A stretch of DNA of 64,000 bases, from assembly GCA_963695405.1 (NCBI GenBank), contig CAVOGJ010000002.1, positions 62,001 through 126,000 on the forward strand, read 5' to 3'. Position numbers and translations under genes: made by a program. Source of the DNA: CAVOGJ01 sp963695405. GTDB taxonomy: Bacteria > Planctomycetota > Planctomycetia > Pirellulales > Pirellulaceae. Shown here piece after piece: positions 1 to 8,542 of this stretch. A model generated the notes under the pieces. The model was not told the DNA's origin, made no database searches, and saw nothing but the letters and a program-made list of their open reading frames with translations. Numbering within the stretch: the first letter of the stretch is position 1; every line of letters starts with the position of its first letter.

Positions 1-948
1 GTGGATGTTAGCGGCGTTCCCACGGTGGCTGCTGCGATCCTGCTCGTCGCATTTGGCATTAAGGCAGCCGTGTTTCCCCTCTTCTTTTGGTTGCCGGCGT
101 CCTACCACACTCCGCCGATCGCCGTCACGGCCGTCATGGCTGGACTCTTGACGAAGGTAGGTGTTTACGCCATGGTCCGCGTGTTCAGCCTCATGTTCGC
201 CTACGAATTATCGTATGCCAGGCCGATCCTATTGGTCATCGCCGGAACCACGATGGTGACCGGCGTCCTGGGGGCTGCCGCGCAAGGTGACCTGCGGCGC
301 ATCCTCTCGTTCCACATCATTAGCCAGATCGGCTACATGATCATGGGACTGGCCATTTTTACGCCGCTCGCGCTGGCCGGAACCATTTTCTATCTGGTGC
401 ATCACATCATCGTGAAAACGAACCTGTTTCTGGTGGCCGGCATCGTCCATCGACAGCGGGGCAGTTACGAATTGAATCGCCTGGGCGGCCTCTATCATGA
501 GAAACTGTGGCTGGCCATCCTCTTCCTGATTCCTGCTCTCTCGCTGGCCGGCGTGCCGCCACTATCGGGATTTTGGGCCAAGCTCATTCTGGTGCGAGCC
601 GGGCTGTCCGCGGAACACTTTGTACTGATCACCACGGCTTTGGTCGTCAGTCTGCTGACGCTATTTTCGATGACGAAGATCTGGGATCGTGCGTTCTGGA
701 AACCTGTCTTGGCAAGCGAAGCGTGCTTGAGTGCTGTGCGGCCAGCAAAAGGGCTGTGGTTGATGGTCGCGCCCTCTGTGCTGCTCTGTGGCTTGACGTT
801 GACGATCGGCATCTCGGCCGAGCCGCTGTTCGTGCTATCCACTTCCGCGGCCGAGCAATTACTTGATCCGTCACAGTACATCCAAGCCGTTCTAGGTGAT
901 GATCCAGTTGTGGCCGATATCCGAACTGTCACTCTCAATTGGGAATGA
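1..948 (+). CDS. mnhD: Na+/H+ antiporter subunit D (MnhD/MrpD), 3' part
   Basis: Membrane subunit of the multi-subunit Mrp-type cation/proton antiporter, homologous to the proton-pumping subunits of complex I. The 315 visible residues hold many hydrophobic helices and two conserved lysine helices (TKVGVY near residue 51, HHIIVKTNLF near 133). Family members are about 490 residues, so roughly the first third lies before the window and the GTG at base 1 is probably an internal codon. It heads the visible mnhD-E-F-G run. Only 4 bases separate its stop from the preferred mnhE start, which suggests translational coupling. NuoM/NuoN-like proteins are related, but the mnhE-F-G neighbours settle the assignment. 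Confidence 0.93.
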   Translation: MDVSGVPTVAAAILLVAFGIKAAVFPLFFWLPASYHTPPIAVTAVMAGLLTKVGVYAMVRVFSLMFAYELSYARPILLVIAGTTMVTGVLGAAAQGDLRRILSFHIISQIGYMIMGLAIFTPLALAGTIFYLVHHIIVKTNLFLVAGIVHRQRGSYELNRLGGLYHEKLWLAILFLIPALSLAGVPPLSGFWAKLILVRAGLSAEHFVLITTALVVSLLTLFSMTKIWDRAFWKPVLASEACLSAVRPAKGLWLMVAPSVLLCGLTLTIGISAEPLFVLSTSAAEQLLDPSQYIQAVLGDDPVVADIRTVTLNWE

Positions 949-952
949 TCCA

Positions 953-1420
953 ATGCTAATGCTGAATATTCTGCTCGCTCTTGCGTGGGGCGCCGTCACC
1001 GGGCTGATGAACATGACGAACCTGCTGGCTGGTTTTGCCATTGGTTACGGCATTCTCTGGATTGCCACCCGCGGTACCGATCGCGCCCGTTATTTCGTGC
1101 GTGTCGCGAATCTATTGCGATTCGCTGCCTATTTTCTCTGGGAGCTGGTGGTCGCCACAGCGCGGGTGGCCGTCTACATCATCACGCCAAAACAGCGGAT
1201 GAAACCAGCGATCCTGGCGATTCCCGTTCAGGGCCGTTCGGCTGCAGAGATCACCCTCCTCGCAAATGTGATTACCCTTACGCCCGGCTCTCTCAGTCTC
1301 GATGTATCGGCCGATGGTAGTACTCTGTACGCGCATGTCATGAATGCCGCGGATGTCGAGGCGACTCGACGTCAGATCGAGGACGGATTGGGGCAGCGAG
1401 TTCGTGAGGTGTTCGCATGA
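953..1420 (+). CDS. mnhE: Na+/H+ antiporter subunit E (MnhE/MrpE)
   Basis: Accessory membrane subunit of the Mrp antiporter. The protein starts MLMLNILLALAW and has two or three hydrophobic segments. The C-terminal soluble part contains LLANVITLTPGSLSLDV, a stretch typical of MrpE. I chose the ATG at 953 because the in-frame ATG at 896 would overlap mnhD by 53 bases and add residues unlike the family; 959 is also possible. At 155 residues it fits the usual 150-170. Its stop overlaps the mnhF start as ATGA (1417-1420), consistent with an operon. Confidence 0.93.
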   Translation: MLMLNILLALAWGAVTGLMNMTNLLAGFAIGYGILWIATRGTDRARYFVRVANLLRFAAYFLWELVVATARVAVYIITPKQRMKPAILAIPVQGRSAAEITLLANVITLTPGSLSLDVSADGSTLYAHVMNAADVEATRRQIEDGLGQRVREVFA

Positions 1421-1687
1421 ATTTGGGTTGGCTCTTGGAATTGTTTGTGCTGCCAATGTTGGCGCTGGCGGCGATGTTGACTTTCGTCCGCCTGGCGCGG
1501 GGGCCATCGTTGGCGGATCGTGTCATCGCGTTCGATCTGCTGGCGGCCTTCGGCATTGCCATGCTGGCGGCCTACTCGGTCGTCACGGGCGAGACGGCTT
1601 TCCTGGATGTCGGGCTGTTATTGGCGTTGGTTTCGTTTCTTAGGAACGGTTGCCTTCGCGCACTATCTGGAACGGAGTAACGCTTGA
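1417..1687 (+). CDS. mnhF: Na+/H+ antiporter subunit F (MnhF/MrpF), apparent +1 frameshift
   Basis: Small three-helix Mrp subunit. Residues 1-75 read cleanly as MrpF (LARGPSLADRVIAFDLLAA, then GETAFLDVGLLLALVSFL). In frame 0 the end is RNGCLRALSGTE with a stop at 1680, unlike the family. Skipping A1642, just after CTT (1639-1641), gives GTVAFAHYLERSNA and a stop at 1685-1687, which is the expected MrpF ending. That stop overlaps the mnhG ATG as TGATG, so the +1 frame is probably the ancestral reading. The site CTT-AGG resembles the Ty1 +1 slip heptamer, but a real indel or sequencing error is equally possible. Confidence 0.82.
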
Positions 1688-2025
1688 TGTTGACTGCATT
1701 ACTGCTTTGTCTGTCGGCGGTTGGAACTCTGTGCCTCATGTTGGCCGCGGCGGGCATTCTCCGCATGCCTGATCTGTACTGCCGCGCTTCCGCCACGACG
1801 AAGGCCGCAACACTTGGCGTCGGTTGCTTGTTGGTCGTTGCCGCACTCCACTTTGAGGATGCGCGGGTCACGACACGCGTGCTGGCGACGATTGCCTTTT
1901 TGTTCTTGACGACTCCGGTCGCCGCGCACATGATCGCCCGAGCGGCGTATCGGCAAGGCATTCCGCTCTGGTCAGGGACCATTCGTGATGAGTTGGCCAG
2001 CCAGATACGACGGGCCAGCAAATAG
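1687..2025 (+). CDS. mnhG: Na+/H+ antiporter subunit G (MnhG/MrpG)
   Basis: Last visible subunit of the Mrp antiporter, 112 residues, near the usual 100-120. It shows three hydrophobic helices and the family pattern GILRMPDLYCRASATTKAATLG near residues 20-41. The ATG at 1687 is preferred over a TTG one codon earlier because it overlaps the +1-frame stop of mnhF (TGATG). The gene ends the operon; the next gene lies convergently 146 bases downstream. Confidence 0.92.
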   Translation: MLTALLLCLSAVGTLCLMLAAAGILRMPDLYCRASATTKAATLGVGCLLVVAALHFEDARVTTRVLATIAFLFLTTPVAAHMIARAAYRQGIPLWSGTIRDELASQIRRASK

Positions 2026-2171
2026 ACAGCGCAAATCACTGCCGCAGCGCTCGACCCGAGTATCTCTTCGCCAGGCACTCAGTCGTCGATCGACCCCCAC
2101 GTCAAAGCCAACGCGAGAGACATGAGGCTCGTTGATCACCCATGGTGCCCGACGTCGAGCCCGCTGCGTCA

Positions 2172-2537
2172 CTACCATGGATGCCGCCGCTTGCCGACGG
2201 GTGTCTCATGTCGGCATCCTAAGCCTGCATGGCGATCGATGGCTGCTCTTCCGACGCGTCGCGCCCGCTGCGCCTTGCGGACCTCATAATAGAAATAGCC
2301 GCCCAGGCTAAAGAAAATCAGGAACGGCATCGACATCATGAAAACGATACTCCAGCCATAACCCTGTACCAGATTGTAGCCGTTCCCGCCCTCGGCAATG
2401 CCGTCCTTGCAGGTCGGACATCCCCACGCCTCACCCGCCATGAACAGTCCGAGGATGGCCAGACATCCGAGGGCTTGGATAACGCGGCGGCAAGACGCGT
2501 TCGAACTGTGCCGGGATCGTTTCGTGTGTTTTTTCAT
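2172..2537 (-). CDS. Small membrane protein with CPTC motif, end of respiratory cluster
   Basis: A 121-residue protein I cannot assign to a named family. The start is the ATG at 2537 (MKKHTKRSR); the frame is open further upstream, but that would run into the DUF420 gene. A basic N-terminus and hydrophobic segment (about residues 22-38) look like a signal peptide or membrane anchor, followed directly by GCPTCKDGIAEG with a CxxC pair. A second hydrophobic segment (GWSIVFMMSMPFLIFFSLGGYFYY) precedes an Arg-rich tail. As the last gene after SCO and DUF420 it may help oxidase assembly, for example in thiol or copper handling; this is inferred from position only. Confidence 0.7.
   Translation of the reverse strand: MKKHTKRSRHSSNASCRRVIQALGCLAILGLFMAGEAWGCPTCKDGIAEGGNGYNLVQGYGWSIVFMMSMPFLIFFSLGGYFYYEVRKAQRARRVGRAAIDRHAGLGCRHETPVGKRRHPW
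2179..2219. terminator. Nested hairpin between convergent operons
   Basis: GGATGCCG (2179-2186) pairs with CGGCATCC (2212-2219), and inside it GCCGAC pairs with GTCGGC. It lies after mnhG and overlaps the last codons of the convergent small membrane protein gene, so it may act as a terminator or a barrier between the operons. There is no T-run, so intrinsic termination is unproven. Confidence 0.3.
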
Positions 2538-2587
2538 AGGAACCCTATCGGCATCTGAAGGGGCCGCCTTCTGGTCAAACAGCCAGC

Positions 2588-3043
2588 TTACCGGAGCATT
2601 ATAGCCGCCGGGACCGTCACCGGGTACAGCTGATACATCAGGGTGTACACCATGACGCCCGTAATCGACACATAGAGCCAGATGGGGAAGGTCCAGCGGG
2701 CCAACCGTCGGTGGGCTGCTCGCCGATTGACGATCCCTAAATAGATGGTGGCCACCGCCAGAAATGGGACGAGCGTCGCCAGGATGACGTGACTGATCAG
2801 TACCGTGAAATAGAAATAGCGAACCGCTGTCGGAGCGTCGTCGGAGAAATGCCTGCTCCCGACCTGCGCATGGTAGACCAGATAGCTGACAAGAAAGGCC
2901 ACCGATACGGCAAAGCAACCGAGCATCACCGCTTTGTGAGCCCGCTCACGTTTCGAGCGGATCAGGCCAAAGCCAATCAGCAGGAGCACGGTCGCCAAGC
3001 CATTGAGCGTGGCGTTCAGGTGAGGCAGCTGCTCCACGCTCAT
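2588..3043 (-). CDS. DUF420 membrane protein (CtaM-like)
   Basis: 151-residue integral membrane protein with about four helices and the family pattern LNATLNGLATVLLLIGF near the N-terminus, followed by KAVMLGCFAVSVAFLVSYLVYH and RYFYFTVLISHVILA. DUF420 proteins such as Bacillus CtaM are needed for cytochrome oxidase assembly and sit beside oxidase genes. Conserved histidines (HKAVM, YLVYHAQ, LISHV) are present. The start at 3043 touches the SCO stop, so the two are probably co-translated. Confidence 0.85.
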   Translation of the reverse strand: MSVEQLPHLNATLNGLATVLLLIGFGLIRSKRERAHKAVMLGCFAVSVAFLVSYLVYHAQVGSRHFSDDAPTAVRYFYFTVLISHVILATLVPFLAVATIYLGIVNRRAAHRRLARWTFPIWLYVSITGVMVYTLMYQLYPVTVPAAIMLR

Positions 3044-3729
3044 CAGACTTCCTCCTCGGTCTTCGCTGCCTTCTCGTGATCCGCTTCCGGCGGGTCGTCT
3101 GCCGCCGCGCCGGCCGCAGGTGCTTCCACAAGCCGTTTGAGCTCCTTGACGAGCTGTGCAAACTGTTCCGGTTCGAGGGAACGGTAGGTGCCAACCAATT
3201 TTCCCTCGCGGTCGAAGAGGATCAGCCGATCTGAATGCACCTTGTCATCAACCGTAATGCCGAATTTCTCGCCACCAATCCGCTTGATCAGCCCCAAATC
3301 TCCCGTGAGAAAATGCCACTTGTCCTGTTGAGCGCCAAACTTCTTGGAATAGTCGCTCAACGCCGCGGGCGTATCGTTTTCTGGATCACAGGTGATGCTG
3401 ACGAACTCGACGCCCTGCTCACCAAAGCGCTGTTGCAGTTCAGCGACCCGCATGTTTTGCATACGGCAGGTGCTGGGGCAAGTTGCGAAGAAAATGCTCC
3501 CGACCCAGACCTTGCCCTTGAGCGTTGTCGAATCAAAATCTCCTCCCGTCTGATCAGTTAAAACGAAGTCCTCGAGGGCATTCTCTACCTTTGTCGGAGC
3601 CTCTTGCTGCTGGTGACTGGCATCTTCCACGACCTCCGTTGGATTGACCATTCGTCGGGCGTAGAAGATCGTCATCAGTCCTGCAAAGACAAACAACAGC
3701 GCCATGAAGAACATCAAAGGACGACTCAT
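3043..3729 (-). CDS. SCO1/SenC family copper chaperone
   Basis: Membrane-anchored thioredoxin-fold protein that delivers copper to the CuA site of oxidase subunit II. Start is the ATG at 3729 (MSRPLMFFMALL), giving 228 residues with one N-terminal membrane helix (about 5-24). The copper motif CPSTC is in FFATCPSTCRMQN, and the third ligand is the His in DDKVHSDRLILFD. The acidic, Ala-rich C-terminal tail is extra. It overlaps the ABC permease gene by ATGA (3726-3729) and fits the oxidase-assembly end of the cluster. Confidence 0.92.
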   Translation of the reverse strand: MSRPLMFFMALLFVFAGLMTIFYARRMVNPTEVVEDASHQQQEAPTKVENALEDFVLTDQTGGDFDSTTLKGKVWVGSIFFATCPSTCRMQNMRVAELQQRFGEQGVEFVSITCDPENDTPAALSDYSKKFGAQQDKWHFLTGDLGLIKRIGGEKFGITVDDKVHSDRLILFDREGKLVGTYRSLEPEQFAQLVKELKRLVEAPAAGAAADDPPEADHEKAAKTEEEV

Positions 3730-4580
3730 AACAGATCTCCTGTCGTATGACGTTGGGCCAACTTCACGGACGCAAGGAACGTCGCGGCCGCAAACCCTGT
3801 GACGACGATCCAACCTATCCACAAGGGGGGAATCCAAACCCCCGCATCCTTCAAGGCAGCCAAGGCTGGCGGATCATTCCAATACAGCAATTGCCGCAGG
3901 CCGCTGACCATATAGGATACGGGATTCAATCGCATCACCCAGTGCATCCCCCATTCCACCCAAGTGGCTTCACCATGGAGGTTAGGGATGGGAAAAAAGG
4001 CTCCAGACAGCAGCCACAAGGGCATGAGTAACAGGTTCATGATCGCATGAAATCCCTGCGTCGATTCCATCCGCCAGGCGAGTACAAAACCGAGCCCGGT
4101 CATACCGATGGCGGATACGAACAGCCATAAAAGAGTCAGCGTCAATCCCGCCAGTGAAAATCGAATTTCAATGAAGATGGCCAGGATCAGCATCAGCAAG
4201 GATTGCAATAACGCAATCCCCGCGCCACCCAGAATCTTGCCGAGCACCATGGACCAGCGGGGTGCGGGCGCGACCAGCACCGATTGCAGAAAGCCCTCGC
4301 GTCGATCCTCGATGATGGAAATGGTGGCGAAGATCGCGGTGAACAGGAGCACGAGCACCACCGTGCCAGGAAAGTAGTACTCGCCAAAACTCTGGTCCTG
4401 AATGCGAAACATCCGGTTCATGCCGGCTGCGAATAGCAGCCAAAACAGGATCGGTTGGCCAACGGCGCCGATCACTCGATTTCGCTGCCGGAAAAACCGC
4501 ATGCCTTCCCGCTTGGCCAGCGACCAAGCCGCCTGCCAGCCAAGATTGCGGGGCGGTGCTGCACGGTTGGTCGCACTCAT
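3726..4580 (-). CDS. ABC-2 type transporter permease
   Basis: 284-residue membrane protein with about six helices, including LFTAIFATISIIEDRREGFLQSVLVAPAPR, the conserved cytoplasmic loop of ABC-2 permeases. It overlaps the ATPase gene upstream (ATGA, 4577-4580) and the SCO gene downstream, so the exporter belongs to the respiratory cluster. The substrate is unknown; from context it may serve maturation of oxidase or cytochrome c. Confidence 0.88.
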   Translation of the reverse strand: MSATNRAAPPRNLGWQAAWSLAKREGMRFFRQRNRVIGAVGQPILFWLLFAAGMNRMFRIQDQSFGEYYFPGTVVLVLLFTAIFATISIIEDRREGFLQSVLVAPAPRWSMVLGKILGGAGIALLQSLLMLILAIFIEIRFSLAGLTLTLLWLFVSAIGMTGLGFVLAWRMESTQGFHAIMNLLLMPLWLLSGAFFPIPNLHGEATWVEWGMHWVMRLNPVSYMVSGLRQLLYWNDPPALAALKDAGVWIPPLWIGWIVVTGFAAATFLASVKLAQRHTTGDLL

Positions 4581-5572
4581 GTCGATGCCTTTCCGCCAGC
4601 GACCATGGCCACTTGTGGGCCGCTCTTTTCGGCAGGTTGTGAGGCTTCTTGCCAGAACTGATGCCCCGTTTTGCGTATGAAGACGTCTTCCAGTGTTGGT
4701 TGGGAGAGACGGATCGCACGTACCTCTTGCGGAAAGGCGTCGAGAATGCGACGGATGCAGGCTTGGCCATCCCGCGATTCCAACCGCAGCAAACCGTCGA
4801 CCACTGCGGATTCCATTTGTAGAATCGTCGCCAACCTGTCAGACAATGCCTGGGCATGCTCGGTTTCGATCGTAATCACGTCCCCTTGCATCTCGGCCCG
4901 TAAATTCGCGGGGCGATCGAGGGCCACGATCCGCCCCCGATTCATGATGGCGATGCGATCCGCTTTCTCCGCTTCCTCCAGCAAATGGGTCGTGAGCAGC
5001 ACGGTGACTTGGGCCGTATCTCGTAAATGCTGCAAGTGCGTCCACAGGTCCTTGCGGGCGCCGGGGTCCAGGCCGGTGCTCGGCTCGTCCATCAATAACA
5101 AGCGGGGCCGGTGGATCATCGCCTTGGCCAGCTCGACGCGCCGTCGTAAACCACCCGAAAGCGTTTCCACGAGTTCGTCGTGTCGATCGGCCAGCGCCAT
5201 TTGTTCGAGCAGGTGCTCGCCACGCTCACGGGCGACTGCGGGCGAAAGCCCATAGAGGGCGGCCTGTTGGCTGATATTTTCCCAAACGGTTAGCCTGCGA
5301 TCGACACTCGGAGCCTGAAAGACGACGCCGATGGAACTGCGGATCGCTGTGATCTGATCCGGCAGGCTCCAGCCCAGAATCGTCACTGTGCCCGCTTGGG
5401 CAGGCACCAGGGTCGATAGAACACGAAAGAGCGTTGTCTTACCGCTCCCGTTGGGCCCCAAGAGAGCGAAAATCTCAGCCCGATGTACGGTAAAGCTGAC
5501 ATCGTCAACGGCCGTTCGCGTCCCGTAGCGATGCCGCAGTGCTTCAATGGTGACGGCTTCGATCGCGTCCAT
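4577..5572 (-). CDS. ABC transporter ATP-binding protein
   Basis: 331-residue ATPase partner of the ABC-2 permease. It shows Walker A GPNGSGKTT (about residues 39-47), the Q-loop region, signature LSGGLRRRVELAKAM, Walker B LLLMDEPSTGLDPG and the switch His in LLTTHLLEEAEKADR. A C-terminal extension of about 110 residues resembles the DUF4162-type tail of CcmA/NatA-like exporters. The gap of 245 bases to the subunit IV gene upstream is the largest within the cluster and could hold a secondary promoter; I see no clear one. Confidence 0.92.
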   Translation of the reverse strand: MDAIEAVTIEALRHRYGTRTAVDDVSFTVHRAEIFALLGPNGSGKTTLFRVLSTLVPAQAGTVTILGWSLPDQITAIRSSIGVVFQAPSVDRRLTVWENISQQAALYGLSPAVARERGEHLLEQMALADRHDELVETLSGGLRRRVELAKAMIHRPRLLLMDEPSTGLDPGARKDLWTHLQHLRDTAQVTVLLTTHLLEEAEKADRIAIMNRGRIVALDRPANLRAEMQGDVITIETEHAQALSDRLATILQMESAVVDGLLRLESRDGQACIRRILDAFPQEVRAIRLSQPTLEDVFIRKTGHQFWQEASQPAEKSGPQVAMVAGGKAST

Positions 5573-5817
5573 GGGGTTCGCTAGGTTGGAGTGAACTTTG
5601 GCGGTACGGCATCAGCCGGCAAGGAGGTCCATGCGACTCGTCGAGCAACCAACGAGAGTTGCGTGGATCGTCCGCAAGCTGGCGGAAGGTGGGAAGCCGA
5701 GCGCTGGTGAGACCTGTCCATCGCTGGCTCACCTTGTGGGTCGCGACCACGGGCCCCTCTGGTAACGGCCGATTCAGCCCAGCCACCCACTATTGTAGGC
5801 GTACTGCGTCGCGTTGG

Positions 5818-6261
5818 TTAGTGCCCGGTGTCCTCCGGACCGTGGGACGTCTTCCCATGCGCCATCTCGCCCGTAGCATGCGTTTGGTTGTGGGGCTCGA
5901 CCTCCGCTGCAAATACCTTCCGCTCCTCCGAATAATTCCTCACACGCAAGCCAACGTCCGGAACGAGCATCAGCACGAGGAAAAAGGACATCATGCCCGC
6001 CGGAATGGTCAGCACATACTTCCAGTTGGCTTCCCATATCAAATGCATGAAAAACAGAATAACCAACATGGCTTTCGTGCAGGAAACGGCCATCATGAAT
6101 GCCCAGCCGATGGAAGGCGTATCGTGAAACGGCCAGTAGCTGGAGCATGTAAAAAACGAAGCCGACGTCAAGATGCACAGGGCAATAAAGACGAGCCAAT
6201 ACTTGCCAGTCCCTCCGTGTTGCTCATGATCCACGTGTGCTGTGTCGGTAGGATGGGCCAT
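5818..6261 (-). CDS. Cytochrome c oxidase subunit IV-type protein
   Basis: 147-residue membrane protein with three helices (GKYWLVFIALCILTSASFF, IGWAFMMAVSCTKAMLVILFF, WKYVLTIPAGMMSFFLVLML), matching the prokaryotic oxidase subunit IV fold (CtaF/CyoD-like). The start is the ATG at 6261 (MAHPTDTAHVDHEQH); upstream in-frame sequence is not protein-like. Both ends are His-rich. It follows subunit III by 103 bases. Confidence 0.85.
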   Translation of the reverse strand: MAHPTDTAHVDHEQHGGTGKYWLVFIALCILTSASFFTCSSYWPFHDTPSIGWAFMMAVSCTKAMLVILFFMHLIWEANWKYVLTIPAGMMSFFLVLMLVPDVGLRVRNYSEERKVFAAEVEPHNQTHATGEMAHGKTSHGPEDTGH

Positions 6262-6364
6262 CGGTCTCACCAAAAAGAAGGAGTAAGTGGTTGGCGTATG
6301 TTTGCTTTTCGTGCTGACTGGCGACGAGCGGTACGGGTGCCGGGAGCCTGTCCCAACATGCAAC

Positions 6365-7519
6365 TCAAAACAGATACAAAAGCGGAAACAGGAAGATCCA
6401 AACGAGATCGACGAAGTGCCAGTAGAGTCCAATATTTTCGACAAAGTTAGCCTTGGCGGGAGTCAGTGTGACTGGTAGCACCAGCGCAAAGACAATCAAC
6501 CCGACCAGCACGTGAATCGCGTGAAAGCCGGTCATCAGGAAATACGTGCTCGACCACATGTTGCCACCGGGGATCATCATCGGTAGGACGAGCCAGGGAC
6601 GAAACCCGCCGTCTTCGGCAAAGGCTTCGTTCAACCCCTTCTCGCTCATCTGTAGCAGCGGGATCGCTGCAAGTCGACTCTCATGCAATTTGATTTCGTT
6701 AGGCAACAGGTCGAGTCGAGTGTTGAGCTCCCCGAACCGATCGCTGTCCGGCGGCAGTGCGTCTTTCTCCTCCAGCAACAACTGGTACTCGGTACGCAGC
6801 GCCTCGAGTTCTGCCGGCACCGTGACGAGCTCGCGTTCCAATTGCGCCGCTAGTCGCTCTTGCGATCCGTGTACCGGGTAGACGGCATCTGCCAGGGTCA
6901 GGAGGGCTTCCTGCCGCTCGGCCGTCGTGTTGGCCTGCGCGCCGCGAGTTTCCGCCCATTTGGCTACGCCGTTGAGCAGCAGATCGCAGGTGTCGACGCG
7001 TGCCTGGTCGACTTTCGCCAGGTTGCCATTCTCATCCGCCCGATCCGCAATCTCCGTCCGTGTGGCTTGCAATTTCTGTCGCACTGCCGATGCGTAGTAG
7101 AGATTCGGTTTCTCGTAAATTAGACTTCGCGGCTTTTGCGGATAAATGCCGTGAGCGAACTTCGAATTGTATTCGAAGGCCTTGACACCCAGGAAGATGC
7201 ACCCGAGCACAAACGTAACGACCAACCATGACTTGGCCTGTCCTGACTTGCCGGCCCGGCAGGCCTCGAGGCACAACACTATCGAGACGCTGGAACAGAT
7301 CAGGAAGAAGGTATTGAGCGCTCCCAGAATCTCCTTGATGTGGACGTCATGGGGCAGCGGCCATTGAGGTGCTCCAAAACGCAGCACGATATAGGTGCCA
7401 ATCAGTCCGGCGAAGAACATGATCTCAGTGGACAAGAACAGCCAGAGACAGACTTTCCCGTTGGGCAACGGCAGAGCCGGTTGGTACTCGAGGTGCACGT
7501 GCGCGTGTTCTGCCGACAT
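6365..7519 (-). CDS. ctaE: Cytochrome c oxidase subunit III with large internal insertion
   Basis: Heme-copper oxidase subunit III, normally about 200 residues, here 384. Residues 1-127 are the N-terminal helices (WLFLSTEIMFFAGLIGTYIVLR; EYNSKFAHGIYP) and residues 319-384 the C-terminal helices (STYFLMTGFHAIHVLVGL, NIGLYWHFVDLVWIFLFPLLYLF). Between them, about residues 128-318, lies a charged Leu/Glu-rich insertion predicted to be helical or coiled-coil and located in one extramembrane loop. Reading frame and flanking motifs are intact, so this is an insertion within a functional gene. It sits between the ctaB and subunit IV genes. Confidence 0.93.
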   Translation of the reverse strand: MSAEHAHVHLEYQPALPLPNGKVCLWLFLSTEIMFFAGLIGTYIVLRFGAPQWPLPHDVHIKEILGALNTFFLICSSVSIVLCLEACRAGKSGQAKSWLVVTFVLGCIFLGVKAFEYNSKFAHGIYPQKPRSLIYEKPNLYYASAVRQKLQATRTEIADRADENGNLAKVDQARVDTCDLLLNGVAKWAETRGAQANTTAERQEALLTLADAVYPVHGSQERLAAQLERELVTVPAELEALRTEYQLLLEEKDALPPDSDRFGELNTRLDLLPNEIKLHESRLAAIPLLQMSEKGLNEAFAEDGGFRPWLVLPMMIPGGNMWSSTYFLMTGFHAIHVLVGLIVFALVLPVTLTPAKANFVENIGLYWHFVDLVWIFLFPLLYLF

Positions 7520-7630
7520 ATGAATTCACTTTCAACTGCAAAAGTATGAGCGTGTCAGTGTGTGGAGGTCAAGTCTTGCTGGAGCAAGGTTTCTTACGCG
7601 GGTCGAATCCAACGGACACCCAAAGATGGA

Positions 7631-8542
7631 CTAGGAAATCAGTGGCAAACAGGCGAGTGCAATCATCACACTGGGCAAGTAAATGAGGGACGTACGAAAA
7701 AGAACCCGCGCCGATTGATCGTTCCGCTCGCGCCAGAATCGCCACGAGAAGAAGACCATCAACGTCCCGAGCCCGAATACGGTAATCGCGTACGTCATGC
7801 TCGGCGGAACAACGAGCGCCGGAATCAAGCTGACGGGCAAGAGAGCCAGCGAACCAACGATCGCCTGGATGCCGGCTCGTCGGCCCGTTTGATCGGTTAC
7901 CGTTACCATCTTCATCCCCACGTTTGCATATTGCGCTCGGTACTTCCAGGCGATGGCCATGAAGTGCGGAAACTGCCAGAAAAAGACCAGCAGGAACATC
8001 GCAGCCGCACGCAAGTCGAACGCCTGGCCGCACGCGGCCCAACCAATCAGCACCGGAAGCGCACCGGGGATCGCTCCAACGAGCGTGTTCCAAGGACTGA
8101 TTCGCTTGAGCGGAGTATAGACCGCAACGTAGAGCACCCAGGTGGTCAAACCAAGTGCGGCCGTAGCCGCGTTGACGGCCACGAGTAAATCGATGACTCC
8201 GGCGGCCAGGGTTGCCACGCCGAGGCTCAGAGCCGCCACGCCTCCGATGCGGCCCGCGGCGATCGGCCGATCCGCCGTACGCGGCATGAGGGCGTCTGTA
8301 TCCCTTTCCAGCCATTGGTTCCAGATACTCGCGCTGGCGGCAATCAGCCCGGTCGCGATGACGGCATGCAGCAGGGTCACCGGATCCGGTTGTCCCCAAG
8401 TAGCCACGATCCCGCCGACGGCAACTGTAATGAGGACAAGAAGGGTCAACCGCAGCTTGATCAAATCGCAGAAGTCACGATAAGGCGATACCGAGTGAAC
8501 CACAGATACCGGTTTGGCCACGGAGAGAACAGAACTGCTCAT
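7631..8542 (-). CDS. ctaB: Protoheme IX farnesyltransferase (heme O synthase)
   Basis: Membrane prenyltransferase of the UbiA superfamily that converts heme B to heme O. The 303-residue protein (start ATG at 8542, MSSSVLSVAKPVS) has the Asp-rich motif NQWLERDTDALMPRTADRP and the second motif YTPLKRISPWNTLVGAIPGALP. About eight helices are visible. The start overlaps the ctaA stop by ATGA (8539-8542), coupling the two heme A pathway enzymes. Confidence 0.94.
   Translation of the reverse strand: MSSSVLSVAKPVSVVHSVSPYRDFCDLIKLRLTLLVLITVAVGGIVATWGQPDPVTLLHAVIATGLIAASASIWNQWLERDTDALMPRTADRPIAAGRIGGVAALSLGVATLAAGVIDLLVAVNAATAALGLTTWVLYVAVYTPLKRISPWNTLVGAIPGALPVLIGWAACGQAFDLRAAAMFLLVFFWQFPHFMAIAWKYRAQYANVGMKMVTVTDQTGRRAGIQAIVGSLALLPVSLIPALVVPPSMTYAITVFGLGTLMVFFSWRFWRERNDQSARVLFRTSLIYLPSVMIALACLPLIS

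Noticed and set aside
2538..2918. N-terminal extension of the CPTC protein frame back to 2918
   Set aside because: It overlaps the DUF420 gene and is not protein-like; the ATG at 2537 gives a sensible N-terminus.
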